From assembly GCA_002347185.1 (NCBI GenBank), contig DDXK01000055.1, forward strand, positions 42,814-93,166: 50,353 nucleotides of DNA, in the 5' to 3' direction. Shown here in pieces: positions 25,224 to 33,504 of the stretch. The position numbers and the translations under genes are program-made. Within the stretch, counting starts at the first letter, position 1, and each line of letters opens with the position of its first letter. The notes beneath the pieces are model-generated. The model had not been told where the DNA came from. It did no database searches and saw nothing but the letters and a program-made list of their open reading frames with translations. Source of the stretch: Desulfobulbaceae bacterium UBA2262 (lineage in GTDB: Bacteria > Desulfobacterota > Desulfobulbia > Desulfobulbales > Desulfurivibrionaceae).

Positions 25224-25646
25224 GTGACGGAGTTGCGAATTTCCGATACGATCAGCATCCCGGAGCAGGAGATAGAGCTGGTCCAGATCCGGGCCCAGGG
25301 CGCAGGGGGGCAGAACGTCAACAAAGTCTCCTCGGCGGTCCACCTCAGATTCTCCATCGCCTCTTCCTCCCTGCCGGAGCTCTACAAAGAGAGGCTTCTT
25401 GCCCTGCGCGACCAGCGGATCAGCAAGGAGGGCGAGATCATCATCAAGGCCCAGCGCCATCGCTCCTTCGAGAAGAACAGGGAAGATGCCCTGGCCCGGC
25501 TGGCGGAGCTTGTCCGACAGGCGGGCCGGGAGAGGAAAAAGCGCAGGCCCACCAGGGCGACCCTCAGCTCCCGGAAAAAAAGGCTGGAAGGCAAGAGCAG
25601 GCGCGGCCGGCTCAAGGCCCTGCGCGGAAAAAAAATCGAGGATTGA
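25224..25646 (+). CDS. arfB: ArfB-type ribosome-rescue peptidyl-tRNA hydrolase
   Basis: The 140-residue protein has the RF-1-like catalytic domain with the GGQ motif in RAQGAGGQNVNKVSSAV and a basic C-terminal tail (KKRRPTRATLSSRKKRLEGK, GRLKALRGKK) that enters the empty mRNA channel of stalled ribosomes. It matches ArfB/YaeJ in length and layout, freeing nascent chains without a stop codon. The start is GTG at 25224 with only a weak GGTGGG upstream. The acquired island ends about 25-30 nt before it, so its original promoter may have been displaced. Confidence 0.9.
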   Translation: MTELRISDTISIPEQEIELVQIRAQGAGGQNVNKVSSAVHLRFSIASSSLPELYKERLLALRDQRISKEGEIIIKAQRHRSFEKNREDALARLAELVRQAGRERKKRRPTRATLSSRKKRLEGKSRRGRLKALRGKKIED

Positions 25647-25650
25647 CCGC

Positions 25651-26676
25651 CTATTTGCCGAAGCCGCAGATGGGGTAGACGCAGGATTTGCACTGCCGGC
25701 AGAGGCCGCCGTGACCCATGGTCGCCAGTTCCTGCCGGCCGATCCTTTCTCCAGCAAGCACCCTGGGCAGAACCAGGTCGAAGACCGTGATCCGGTGGAA
25801 CATCCCGCAGGCCGGCAGCCCCAGGACGGGCACGCCGTCGATATAGCCCACCAGGAACATGGCCCCGGGCAGCACCGGGGTTCCGTAAGCGATGTCGGTT
25901 GCCCCGGCCTGGGCGATGCCCATCCGGGTGACATCGTCGGGATCCACGGACATGCCGCCGCTGGTCACGATGAGGTCGGCGCCGGCGGCCAGACACTCCC
26001 TGATCTCCCGGGCGATGGTCTCGGCGTTGTCCGGCGCGAAGCGGACCTCGATCACCTCCGAGCCGAGCTGCTCGAGTTTTTTGCGCAGCACCGGCTCAAA
26101 GGCATCCTTGATCCGGCCATGAAAGACCTCGTTGCCGGTGATGATCAGCCCGGCCCGCGCCCGGCGCAGCCTGAGGACCCGGACAATTCCCTCTGCCCGG
26201 GCGGCAATGCCCGCGGCCTCTTCCACGATCCGCCGTTTCGAGACCAGGGGAATCAGGCGGGTGCCGGCAATCTGCTCCCCCTTTTCGACCGGGGTATTGC
26301 TGTGCAGGGTCGCGCACATCACCTCGCCCAGCAGGTTGAAGCGGTAGAGCGCCTCGCTGTCCACCTTGAGCAGGCCGTTCTGGCTGGCGACGATGCTGAG
26401 CTTGCCTTCCACGGGCTCCCCGGAAACAGCGGTGCCCGGCCCGGCCAGGGCCCTGGCCAGGAGCTCGGCCGCCTCGTTTTCGTGGATCTCCTCCTTGCCG
26501 AGCTCAAGGACATAGATGTGCTCCTTGCCGAGGCGCTTGAGGTGCTCGACATCCTCCGGGCGGATGATATGTCCCTTTCGGAAGGCGCGGCCCTTGAATT
26601 CGCCCTTGCGGATTTCCGTGATGTCGTGGGGCAGCACCATGCCCACCGCCTGCTCCACCGGGATTGTTTTGCTCAT
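25651..26676 (-). CDS. Molybdopterin-binding (MoeA/MogA-like) protein
   Basis: The 341-residue protein has an N-terminal region resembling MoeA linker domains (VGMVLPHDITEI, KGRAFRKGHII) and a MoCF-binding domain with VTSGGMSVDPDDVTR, TGNEVFHGRI and PVLPGAMFLVGY. A C-terminal cysteine cluster (GGLCRQCKSCVYPICGFGK) is unusual for MoeA and suggests a metal site. It lies 4 nt after fmdE. A role in molybdenum cofactor handling, perhaps for the molybdoenzyme encoded 12 kb away, is inferred. GGAGGAG precedes the ATG. Confidence 0.85.
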   Translation of the reverse strand: MSKTIPVEQAVGMVLPHDITEIRKGEFKGRAFRKGHIIRPEDVEHLKRLGKEHIYVLELGKEEIHENEAAELLARALAGPGTAVSGEPVEGKLSIVASQNGLLKVDSEALYRFNLLGEVMCATLHSNTPVEKGEQIAGTRLIPLVSKRRIVEEAAGIAARAEGIVRVLRLRRARAGLIITGNEVFHGRIKDAFEPVLRKKLEQLGSEVIEVRFAPDNAETIAREIRECLAAGADLIVTSGGMSVDPDDVTRMGIAQAGATDIAYGTPVLPGAMFLVGYIDGVPVLGLPACGMFHRITVFDLVLPRVLAGERIGRQELATMGHGGLCRQCKSCVYPICGFGK

Positions 26677-26680
26677 TACC

Positions 26681-27271
26681 TCACTCCTCCCCAGTCACCG
26701 TGTAATAGCGGCCATGGGCGCAGGGCCGGCAGAGGACCCTGCCCCCTGCGGTCACTTCCCGGCAATCCTGCACCCAGTCTCCGCACTCTGCGCACTGCAC
26801 CCGCCGCAGGGGCCGGCCCGGCATATCTTCCTCCGGTACCTGGACGGCGACCTGCTGCACCTTGAAAAGCTCCTCTTCCGGCATGATCCGGTAGGCTTCC
26901 AGTTGCTGCCTGTACTTGTCGCCGATGGCGGGCGCATATTTTTTCGAGGTTTCCCGAGCCTCTTCCAGCGCGGTGACCCGCACCGCCTTCCCGGTTTTCA
27001 GGTTGACGAAGGTGGCGGCCATGATGCCGAAATCGAGCCATTTCAGGGAACGCTTCCCCAGCGAACAGCCGGTCACGGTCTGGATGGCGTCGGTGGCGCA
27101 GCGGTCGATTTCCACCAGCACGTAAAAATCCTTGCGCTGGCTGCCCCGCGGGTCGTCGATACCTATCTCGCGCAGGCCGAGCATGGACATCCGCACGCCG
27201 ATCACCTGGCCTGCGCAGATATGTCCATGAATTTTCGTGGATTTTTCAAGAAGTTCTGCAAAGGATTCCAT
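26681..27271 (-). CDS. FmdE-family protein with zinc finger
   Basis: The 196-residue protein has the FmdE domain (HGHICAGQVIGVRMSMLGL, DRCATDAIQTVTGCSLGKR, GIMAATFVNLKTGKAVRV) and a C-terminal treble-clef-like finger CAECGDWVQDC...CRPC. FmdE was named from the molybdenum formylmethanofuran dehydrogenase operon of methanogens; in bacteria it accompanies Mo/W enzyme genes. The start ATG 27271 with AGAGG upstream is preferred to longer in-frame starts. It is coupled to the MoeA-like gene. The 27272-27434 gap upstream contains no gene. Confidence 0.88.
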   Translation of the reverse strand: MESFAELLEKSTKIHGHICAGQVIGVRMSMLGLREIGIDDPRGSQRKDFYVLVEIDRCATDAIQTVTGCSLGKRSLKWLDFGIMAATFVNLKTGKAVRVTALEEARETSKKYAPAIGDKYRQQLEAYRIMPEEELFKVQQVAVQVPEEDMPGRPLRRVQCAECGDWVQDCREVTAGGRVLCRPCAHGRYYTVTGEE

Positions 27272-27434
27272 GGCGATCCTCTTTGGGGGGGCGGAGGTGG
27301 TCATGCGGGCGGTGCGCCCGTGTCGACGCAATGTAGGCGAAGAGGGAGGTTTTTGCGAGAAAAAGATTGCAGTTCCGGCTGGACAGGGGAGGCGAGGGAC
27401 GGCTTTCTCCCCGAACGCTATTGCGCCCGCGGAA

Positions 27435-28628
27435 TCACTCGTCCTTGATGGCGGCCAGGGGTTCGAGATTGGCGAGGCGGCCAACGGGCATGGCGGCGCC
27501 GATGAGGCAGATGGCAATGCCGCTCAGCATGGCGGCCAGGCTGAGCAGAAACGTCTCCGGGCCGAGGGTGGAGATGCTGCCGAGACGGACGAGCAGGGCG
27601 AAGTCGCGGGAGAGAAAATGGATGAGGGAATGGCCGAGGGCGATGCCGATGATGCCGCCCATGGCGCTGATGATCAGGGCCTCGCTCAGGAAGATTTTCA
27701 TGATGTGGAAACGGGTGGCGCCGATGGCCCGCAGGATGCCGACCTCGCGCCGCCGTTCGTTGGCCATGGCGGTGAAGGTGGACCAGGCCAGCAGGATGGC
27801 AAGCAGGGAGGCGATGAAGATGGTGATGGAAAAGACCTTGACGATGTCCTTGAGCGTGGTGCGGATCCCTGCGCCGATATTGCCGCGGGTCATGATGCCG
27901 AGCCTGGGGTTGATGGTGCGGATCTTGGCCACCACCGCTTCGGTGTCGCTGCCTTCCCTGAGCTTGAGAAAGATGATCGATATCTTGCCGGGTTTGTAAT
28001 CGCCCATGGCCTCGGGAGAAACCTTGGCAAGGTCGTCGAGACGCATGAAGACCCCGCGATCGATGCCGGTTCCGGTTTCCCTGAGATGGCCGACCACCTT
28101 GACGCCCTGGCCAAAAAGGGTGGCGGTGTTGATCAGGCCCAGGAATTCGTAGATGTAGCTGCCCACGTAGATTTCGGTGTTGGCAAGCCGGGCGGGGCCG
28201 GTTTCCAGCCAGGGGCGGATGACGAAATCGTTCTCCTGGTCGAAGGCGATGACCTGGCCTTCGTCGATGCTGCAGCAGCCGGAGCCCAGGGTGTTGAGAT
28301 AGACATGGTAGGTCGCCTGCCTGACCTCGGGAAGGTCGGCCACCGAGTCGAAGACGAATTCATCCATGTAGAAGGTTTTGATCTTGCTTTCGAGGATGAA
28401 TTCCTCCGCCACGGTTTTTGCCTCCTGGGGAACAATGACGATGTCGGCGCCCAGGCGCTTGTTCGCCTCCTCAAGGTCTTTTTGCACGGCGTTGTTGAAG
28501 AGCAGGGCAAAGACCAGCAGGGAGACCAGCAGGGAGACGGCAAGCACCAGCACCACATTGCGGAAAAGCTTGCGGACCACGGTTTTCCAGGCGATGGCAA
28601 GCAGGGAGGAGACGCTGGGGGTGGACAT
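27435..28628 (-). CDS. MacB/FtsX-type ABC transporter permease (1)
   Basis: The 397-residue protein has an N-terminal helix (FRNVVLVLAVSLLVSLLVFALLF), a large periplasmic MacB_PCD-like domain (about 45-260), and three C-terminal helices of an FtsX domain with NERRREVGILRAIGATRFHI. Such permeases couple cytosolic ATP hydrolysis to periplasmic movements rather than classical import. The periplasmic domain holds an adjacent Cys pair (GSGCCSIDEG). The likely ATPase partner is the divergent gene at 30258. It follows the beta-propeller gene on the same strand behind a strong hairpin. Confidence 0.85.
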   Translation of the reverse strand: MSTPSVSSLLAIAWKTVVRKLFRNVVLVLAVSLLVSLLVFALLFNNAVQKDLEEANKRLGADIVIVPQEAKTVAEEFILESKIKTFYMDEFVFDSVADLPEVRQATYHVYLNTLGSGCCSIDEGQVIAFDQENDFVIRPWLETGPARLANTEIYVGSYIYEFLGLINTATLFGQGVKVVGHLRETGTGIDRGVFMRLDDLAKVSPEAMGDYKPGKISIIFLKLREGSDTEAVVAKIRTINPRLGIMTRGNIGAGIRTTLKDIVKVFSITIFIASLLAILLAWSTFTAMANERRREVGILRAIGATRFHIMKIFLSEALIISAMGGIIGIALGHSLIHFLSRDFALLVRLGSISTLGPETFLLSLAAMLSGIAICLIGAAMPVGRLANLEPLAAIKDE

Positions 28629-28670
28629 GAAACTGCCTCTCGGTGTGGTGATGGTACCCTGAAAATGGAA

Positions 28671-28714
28671 AAGACAAAAACCGGGGGCTCTTTTTACCCC
28701 CCGGTTTTTGTCTT
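28671..28714 (-). terminator. Strong hairpin between beta-propeller and permease genes
   Basis: A perfect 17-bp stem (28671-28687 with 28698-28714) encloses a 10-nt loop and carries a GGGGG/CCCCC core with T-rich outer pairs. It follows the beta-propeller stop by 32 nt. Read on the minus strand it ends in TTTTTGTCTTTT and could act as a partial terminator or RNA-processing barrier, limiting expression of the permease gene. Confidence 0.75.
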
Positions 28715-28746
28715 GCTGTTCAGATGGGAACGGTCTTGCTGCGGTT

Positions 28747-29907
28747 TTACTTCTTGGCCCAGTTCACATCCAGGCCGCAGAGTACGGCATGGGGTGCGTC
28801 CTCGCCCGTGCCAAGCTGCTCGTCATGGCATTTCAGGCAGGCGGAGGAGGGTTTGCCGATGAATTTTTTGGCGGCGACATCGTAGAGCATCAGCTGGCCG
28901 TCCATGCGCCATTCGCCATCCGCGGGCTTGGCGGGATCGGCGCAGCCGGGAAGGATGGTCTTGGTGCGGGTGGTGGCGACAATGTACTTGCCGTCCGGGG
29001 TAAAGATCGCGTCGTGGTTTTCGTTGAGGTTGGGCATGGTTTCGGCGTCAAGAACCTTCAGGCTCTTGGTGTCGACCAGAAACATGATGTCGCCGGTGGC
29101 GTTGGCGATCATCTTGCCGTCCGGGGAGTAGTACTGCCGGAAGCTGATGGTCTTTTTGACGTTGCCGTCGGCGGCACCCTTGCGGAGCACCTTGACCTTG
29201 CCTTTTTCCAGCTCGGCGGCATCGAGGACAACCATGTGCATCTTGCCGATGCCGTCGCCCAGCTCCTTGTCGGTGGGGGCGGTGTTGGCCTCGTTCATGG
29301 TGATGAACACTTCCTTCATGTCCGGGGAGTTGATGCCGTGCATGTACTTGTAGCCCGCCTTGATGTCGGCGTCGGTGCCTTCCAGAAAGACGTTGTGCTT
29401 CATTTCCATGGTCTTCTTGTCGATGATGCTGATGTAGCCGGGCTTGTTCATGGAAATGGGCATGAAGTAGGCGGGGGTCTGGGCGGAGGCGCAGTAGCCT
29501 GCCTTGGTGCTCAGGGTACCGGCCGGCACCGGGAAGGTCTTGTCGACAATGACCTCGCCGCTCTTCAGGTCCGATTTTCCGTAATGGTAGGAATCGTTGG
29601 CGTCGTGGTCGGGCTTGTAGGTGGACCAGTACATGGTATCGCGGTCCTTGAAGTCGATGCGCGCATCATGGACAGGATGCGAAGAGCCGGTGCCGATGTC
29701 GATCTTGTCCAGCTCCTTGATGGTAATCGGGGTTTCCGCCTTGGGATCGATGGTGAAGACGGCCTTGGCAAAGTGTCCGCCCATGCCGGCGATGTAGGCG
29801 GTGCCGGAATAGGTTTGGGCGTCGGCCGCCGCGGCGGCTCCGAGCAGACCCAGGGTGAGGGTGCCGGTGATCACTGACTTACGCCAGGAAGCTGTGGTGA
29901 ACTGCAT
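28747..29907 (-). CDS. Secreted beta-propeller protein with one c-type haem motif
   Basis: The 386-residue protein has a signal peptide (about residues 1-30) and YVTN/WD40-like propeller strands (YYSPDGKMIANATGDIMFLV, IFTPDGKYIVATTR). A single C-terminal haem-binding motif CLKCH sits at 357-361, plus scattered cysteines (AGYCASA, LPGCADPA, AVLCGLD). It is thus a periplasmic monohaem protein, perhaps an electron-transfer or metal-binding partner. The ATG is preceded by a very strong AAGGAGGA. It faces the ABC/NosL operon across a region holding a RegA-like operator. I do not recognise a characterised homologue; the function is unknown. Confidence 0.78.
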   Translation of the reverse strand: MQFTTASWRKSVITGTLTLGLLGAAAAADAQTYSGTAYIAGMGGHFAKAVFTIDPKAETPITIKELDKIDIGTGSSHPVHDARIDFKDRDTMYWSTYKPDHDANDSYHYGKSDLKSGEVIVDKTFPVPAGTLSTKAGYCASAQTPAYFMPISMNKPGYISIIDKKTMEMKHNVFLEGTDADIKAGYKYMHGINSPDMKEVFITMNEANTAPTDKELGDGIGKMHMVVLDAAELEKGKVKVLRKGAADGNVKKTISFRQYYSPDGKMIANATGDIMFLVDTKSLKVLDAETMPNLNENHDAIFTPDGKYIVATTRTKTILPGCADPAKPADGEWRMDGQLMLYDVAAKKFIGKPSSACLKCHDEQLGTGEDAPHAVLCGLDVNWAKK

Positions 29908-30038
29908 GGTTTTCCTCCTTAGAAACGCTTATGGGCTTTGATTCCCGGACAGCGTCCGGCAGTTGCTGCTGCCAGACATGAATAACGGCCCTATAGGCTC
30001 CGGGCGGCTCTCCGTTGCGTATAAGGCTGACAACGTGG

Positions 30039-30055
30039 TGCGACAAAATGCCGCA
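30039..30055. promoter_or_regulatory. RegA/ActR-like operator (copy 1)
   Basis: TGCGAC-AAAAT-GCCGCA is an imperfect inverted repeat matching the G(C/T)GRC...GNCGC pattern known for RegA/PrrA/ActR regulators. The same site with spacer AATTT recurs at 37963-37979. A RegA-family regulator gene lies between them. This copy sits 7 bp upstream of a predicted promoter for the ABC/NosL operon and 131 bp upstream of the beta-propeller gene. Confidence 0.65.
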
Positions 30056-30062
30056 TTTCTCG

Positions 30063-30090
30063 TTGCGATAATACCACCTGGTGGTATATT
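30063..30090 (+). promoter_or_regulatory. Predicted promoter with overlapping 17-bp palindrome
   Basis: TTGCGA (30063-30068) and TATATT (30085-30090) are spaced by 16 nt. The spacer and -10 are covered by a perfect palindrome ATACCACC-T-GGTGGTAT (30071-30087), a likely repressor operator for an unidentified regulator. A second inverted repeat TTGGCAA...TTGCCAA (30089-30110) follows. Confidence 0.5.
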
Positions 30091-30257
30091 GGCAAGTGCA
30101 TTTTTGCCAAGGCCGCAAATTATTTTGCATGGGATCAGGCCGTGACGACGTGCTTCCGGAGGCCTTGCCCCGGAGCGTTTTGCTCCGCAACCTGCCCGCT
30201 GCCTTTCCCCGGCGTAAGCTCCCGAATATCCGTGCCACAACCGAAGAAGAGCGAAAC

Positions 30258-30962
30258 ATGAGCGCGATCATCCGCTGCGAAAATCTGGTCAAAAGCTATC
30301 CCGCCGACACGCGGCCGGTTTCTGCCGTCGCCAATGTGAATCTCGTGGTGGAACGGGAGGATTTTCTCGTCATTCTCGGCCATTCCGGTTCCGGGAAAAC
30401 CACCCTGCTCAGCCTGATCGGCGGTCTCACCGCGCCGGACAGCGGCACGGTGCTGGTGGACGGCGTCGAAAACTGGCAGCAGGGAGATCAGGCCCTCTCG
30501 GTCATGCGCAACAGCAGGATCGGCTTCATCTTCCAGTTCGCCAGCCTCATTCCGACCCTGACCGTCATGGAGAATATTCTCCTCCCGCTCAGCTTCAGCC
30601 AGCGTCCGGCCGGCAGCCGCGACCTGGCCGAGGAGATCCTGGCCCAGGTCGGCCTGGCCGACAAGGCTGGCAGCCTGCCGGCCCAGCTTTCCGGCGGCCA
30701 GCAACGGAGAATCGCCATTGCCCGCGCCTTCATCAATTGCCCCGACATCATCCTCGCCGACGAACCCACCGGGGATCTCGACGAGGAGACGGAAAGGGAT
30801 ATACTTCAACTTTTTCGGCGCTATAATAAGAACGGGGTTACCTTCATCGTGGTCACCCATAACAGTGAGCTGGCAGCCAGCCAGGAAAGGGCCAGGGTCT
30901 TGATGATGCGGCAGGGAGTCCTCACGGAGCAGGATGGAGAAGCTGGGGTGGCGCATGCTTGA
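30258..30962 (+). CDS. MacB/LolD-type ABC ATPase (1)
   Basis: The 234-residue ATPase has Walker A GHSGSGKTT, Q-loop IFQFASLIPTLTV, signature LSGGQQRR, Walker B IILADEPTGDLD and the switch His in VVTHN. This is the MacB/LolD/FtsE-like subfamily that pairs with FtsX-type permeases. It opens an operon of seven tightly packed plus-strand genes. Its most likely permease partner is the divergent gene at 27435-28628, since the operon's own permease has a separate ATPase. A GAAGAAG site precedes ATG 30258. Confidence 0.9.
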   Translation: MSAIIRCENLVKSYPADTRPVSAVANVNLVVEREDFLVILGHSGSGKTTLLSLIGGLTAPDSGTVLVDGVENWQQGDQALSVMRNSRIGFIFQFASLIPTLTVMENILLPLSFSQRPAGSRDLAEEILAQVGLADKAGSLPAQLSGGQQRRIAIARAFINCPDIILADEPTGDLDEETERDILQLFRRYNKNGVTFIVVTHNSELAASQERARVLMMRQGVLTEQDGEAGVAHA

Positions 30963-31485
30963 AAAAGGGTTGCGGGTTCTGTTTTGCTCCCTCCTTCTCC
31001 TCGCCTTTGCGGCCTGTTCCGGAGAGGAGCCGAAGCCGAGCCGCTTGCAAATCGGTGATCCGGCCCCTGATTTTTCCGCGACCGATCTCGAAGGCCAGCC
31101 GGTTTCTCTGGCCGCCTATCGCGGCCAGCCCGTGGTCCTGCGTTTCTGGTCCACGGAGTGCAAGTACTGTCGGGCCGACACGCCGATTTTCAACCAGTAT
31201 TTCAACAAGTACCAGGAGCGCGGCCTGCGGGTGGTCTATATCAACCGGAACGCCGACGAGGAAACGGTGCGCCGGTTCGTCGCCGACCTCGGCATCGTTT
31301 TTCCGGTGGTGCTCGACAGCGGGGGAGCAATCTCCGCGAGTTACAACATCAAAATCGAGCCGCAGACGATTTTTCTTGCCCCAGACCACACCATCCTTGC
31401 CGCCATCCTCGGCGGGGTGAGCGAGGGCGAGTTCCAGGGTCTGCTCGGCAAATATCTTGCAAATCCGGCAGGGGAGGGCGAGTGA
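30955..31485 (+). CDS. TlpA/ResA-like thioredoxin lipoprotein
   Basis: The 176-residue protein has a lipoprotein signal (LRVLFCSLLLLAFAAC) and a TlpA/AhpC-TSA fold: GDPAPDFSATDLEGQPVSL, WSTECKYCRADTP with the CxxC redox pair, and the cis-Pro region IEPQTIFL. It should reduce disulfides or release metals from partner proteins at the outer face of the inner membrane or in the outer membrane. It overlaps the ATPase gene by 8 nt. An alternative start at 30934 with GGAGCAGG would add seven residues. Confidence 0.88.
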   Translation: MLEKGLRVLFCSLLLLAFAACSGEEPKPSRLQIGDPAPDFSATDLEGQPVSLAAYRGQPVVLRFWSTECKYCRADTPIFNQYFNKYQERGLRVVYINRNADEETVRRFVADLGIVFPVVLDSGGAISASYNIKIEPQTIFLAPDHTILAAILGGVSEGEFQGLLGKYLANPAGEGE

Positions 31486-32006
31486 TGGGGCCGTGTTTCC
31501 AAAAGCGGATCTGGCGCTTTCACTACCTCCTGCTGGCCGCTCTTCTTCTGCTGCTTTCCGGGCCGGGCCTCCTCCTGGCTGCCGGGCCGACGGCCAACAA
31601 GGTGGGGGCGGATGAGCGCTGCCCGGTTTGCGGCATGTTCGTGGCCAAATACCCGGACTGGCTTGCCCGCATGGAGTTTGCCGACGGCAGGGTTCTCTGC
31701 TTCGACGGGGTCAAGGATCTGCTGGTCTATCATCATCGCCCTGCCGAGTATGGCGCGGATTCCCTACCGGCCCAAAAAATCTGGGTGCAGGATTACTACA
31801 GCCTGGAATGGATCGATGGCCGGGCAGCCTTTTATGTGATCGGCAGCGACGTGTACGGCCCCATGGGTCACGAGTTCATTCCCTTCGCCACCCGGGCGGC
31901 GGCGGAGAATTTTCGCAAGGACCACAAGGGCAAGGAGATTTTCGGCTTTTCCGATATAAGCGCCGAGCTGGTTGAATCGCTGCGGGGCGGCCAGACCATG
32001 CGGTAG
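31485..32006 (+). CDS. NosL-family copper-site protein (1)
   Basis: The 173-residue exported protein has a hydrophobic signal segment (YLLLAALLLLLSGPGLLLAA) and the NosL core. ERCPVCGMFVAKYPDW carries C46, C49 and M51; then come FADGRVLCFDGVKDLL, WIDGRAAFYVIGS and GPMGHEFIPFATRAAAENF. NosL binds Cu(I) and helps build the copper centres of nitrous-oxide reductase, but no nosZ is in the window. Signal and stop overlap its predecessor as TGATG. In this setting it may load or sense copper for another periplasmic protein. Confidence 0.9.
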   Translation: MGPCFQKRIWRFHYLLLAALLLLLSGPGLLLAAGPTANKVGADERCPVCGMFVAKYPDWLARMEFADGRVLCFDGVKDLLVYHHRPAEYGADSLPAQKIWVQDYYSLEWIDGRAAFYVIGSDVYGPMGHEFIPFATRAAAENFRKDHKGKEIFGFSDISAELVESLRGGQTMR

Positions 32007-32012
32007 CCGGCC

Positions 32013-32297
32013 ATGATGCGACCCTCTGCGCTTTTTGCCCTCTGCCTTGCCCTGCTCTGCCTGCTGGCCGTTCTCCTCCTCGCCCAGGGCCAGCGCCTCC
32101 GGCACCGGGAAAACGCCGCCCTGGGCAGGCTGCTGGTCGCCACCAGCGCCCTGGGCCTCACCGATCTCGCCCTTTCCACCGAGGCGCGTTACACCAGGCA
32201 TCCCGCCGTCAGCGACCCCATGGCCCCGTTCATGGATCACCCCGGGGCCATCGAACATTTTCCCAGCGGAGTATTCTGGGCTCCGCCCCCGCGCTGA
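32013..32297 (+). CDS. Small single-helix membrane protein, unknown
   Basis: The 94-residue protein has one hydrophobic N-terminal helix (LFALCLALLCLLAVLLLAQG) and a periplasmic tail with an unusually specific motif rich in Tyr, His, Pro and Asp (ARYTRHPAVSDPMAPFMDHP, then IEHFPSGVFW). It is packed between nosL and the permease (6-nt gaps), so it is very probably a true subunit of this module. No named family is recognised. Confidence 0.75.
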   Translation: MMRPSALFALCLALLCLLAVLLLAQGQRLRHRENAALGRLLVATSALGLTDLALSTEARYTRHPAVSDPMAPFMDHPGAIEHFPSGVFWAPPPR

Positions 32298-32303
32298 GTT
32301 CCC

Positions 32304-33500
32304 ATGGCAAAGAGAGGAATCGAAAAGCAGCTCAACATCCTGGACTATGCCCTTTCTTCCCTCTGGCGGCGCCGGACGAAGAATCTCAGCATTCTTCTGG
32401 TTTTTTCCGCGGTGATCTTCCTCGTCGCCTCCTTCCTCATGGTGAGCAAGGCTCTTTCCGACCGGGCCGGCCAGCTGCTGGTCGCGGCCCCGGAAATCAC
32501 GGTCCAGAGGATGTCGGCCGGCAGGCAGGAGGCGATTCCCCTCGCCCATGGCGAGCGGCTGCAGGGCATCTTCGGTATCCGCCGCGTCGTGCCCCGGGTC
32601 TGGGGCTATTATTTCGACGAGGTGACCGGCGCCAACTTTACGGTCCTGGGGGTGGATCCGCTGCAGATGCCCGGCGGAGACGGGCTCGCCACGGCACTTG
32701 CCCGGGGGAGGCTGCCCGAAGAGGGGGAAGCGGGCATGGTGGTGGTCGGGCAGGGGGTGGTCGAGACCCTGGCCCTGGAAAACCGGCAGCTCTTTTCCCT
32801 GTTCCGCCCCGATCTTTCCCTGAAAACCCTGACGGTGAGCGGCGAATTTGCCAAGGAGACCGGGATCATGACCGCCGATCTCCTGCTGATGCATCCTGCC
32901 GAAGCCCGGGATCTCTTCCTGATCGCCCCGGGCTTCGCCACCGATCTCTGCATCTCCGTGGCCAACAGCAGGGAAATCGAAACCATCGCCAGGAAAATCG
33001 CGGAGCTGCTCCCCGACTGCCGGGTGCTGACCCGGCCGCAGATCCAGAAAACCTATCAGGTCGTTTTCGGCTGGCGCAGCGGCTTCGCCTCCATCTGCCT
33101 GCTCAGCGCCGTGGCCGCCTTCATCATCCTTGCCTGGGACAAGGCTTCCGGCCTCGCCCCGGAGGAGCGGCGGGAAATCGCCATCCTGAAGGTGCTGGGC
33201 TGGGAAACCGCCGACGTGCTGGCCGTCCGTTTCTGGGAGGCCTGCCTGGTTTCGGGCCTGGCCTTTCTATTGGGCATGCTCTCCGCCTTCGCCCATGTGC
33301 TCTTTTTCTCCGCCTTCCTTTTCCGGCCGATCCTGCTCGGCTGGTCCGTGCTCGCACCCGGCTTGAGCCTGGTCCCTGCCCTGGCGCTTGGCGATTTTCT
33401 CCTCCTTGCCGCCTTCACCGTTCTTCCCTATCTCGCGGCCACGGTCATTCCCGCCTGGCGCAGCGCCACGGTTCCGGCTGATTCCGCCTTGGGGGGATGA
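32304..33500 (+). CDS. MacB/FtsX-type ABC transporter permease (2)
   Basis: The 398-residue protein has an N-terminal helix (NLSILLVFSAVIFLVASFLMV), a periplasmic domain of about 210 residues, and three C-terminal helices of the FtsX type with EERREIAILKVLGWETADVL. The layout is the same as the permease at 27435-28628 but the sequence is clearly different. It lies 4 nt before its own ATPase gene, with which it should form a complex. Transport or mechanotransmission substrate unknown. Confidence 0.85.
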   Translation: MAKRGIEKQLNILDYALSSLWRRRTKNLSILLVFSAVIFLVASFLMVSKALSDRAGQLLVAAPEITVQRMSAGRQEAIPLAHGERLQGIFGIRRVVPRVWGYYFDEVTGANFTVLGVDPLQMPGGDGLATALARGRLPEEGEAGMVVVGQGVVETLALENRQLFSLFRPDLSLKTLTVSGEFAKETGIMTADLLLMHPAEARDLFLIAPGFATDLCISVANSREIETIARKIAELLPDCRVLTRPQIQKTYQVVFGWRSGFASICLLSAVAAFIILAWDKASGLAPEERREIAILKVLGWETADVLAVRFWEACLVSGLAFLLGMLSAFAHVLFFSAFLFRPILLGWSVLAPGLSLVPALALGDFLLLAAFTVLPYLAATVIPAWRSATVPADSALGG

Positions 33501-33504
33501 GGAG

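Noticed and set aside
30089..30107. Possible sigma-54 promoter (TTGGCA...TTGC)
   Set aside because: The GG-to-GC spacing is 13 rather than 10 nt, and the regulator nearby is not sigma-54 dependent.
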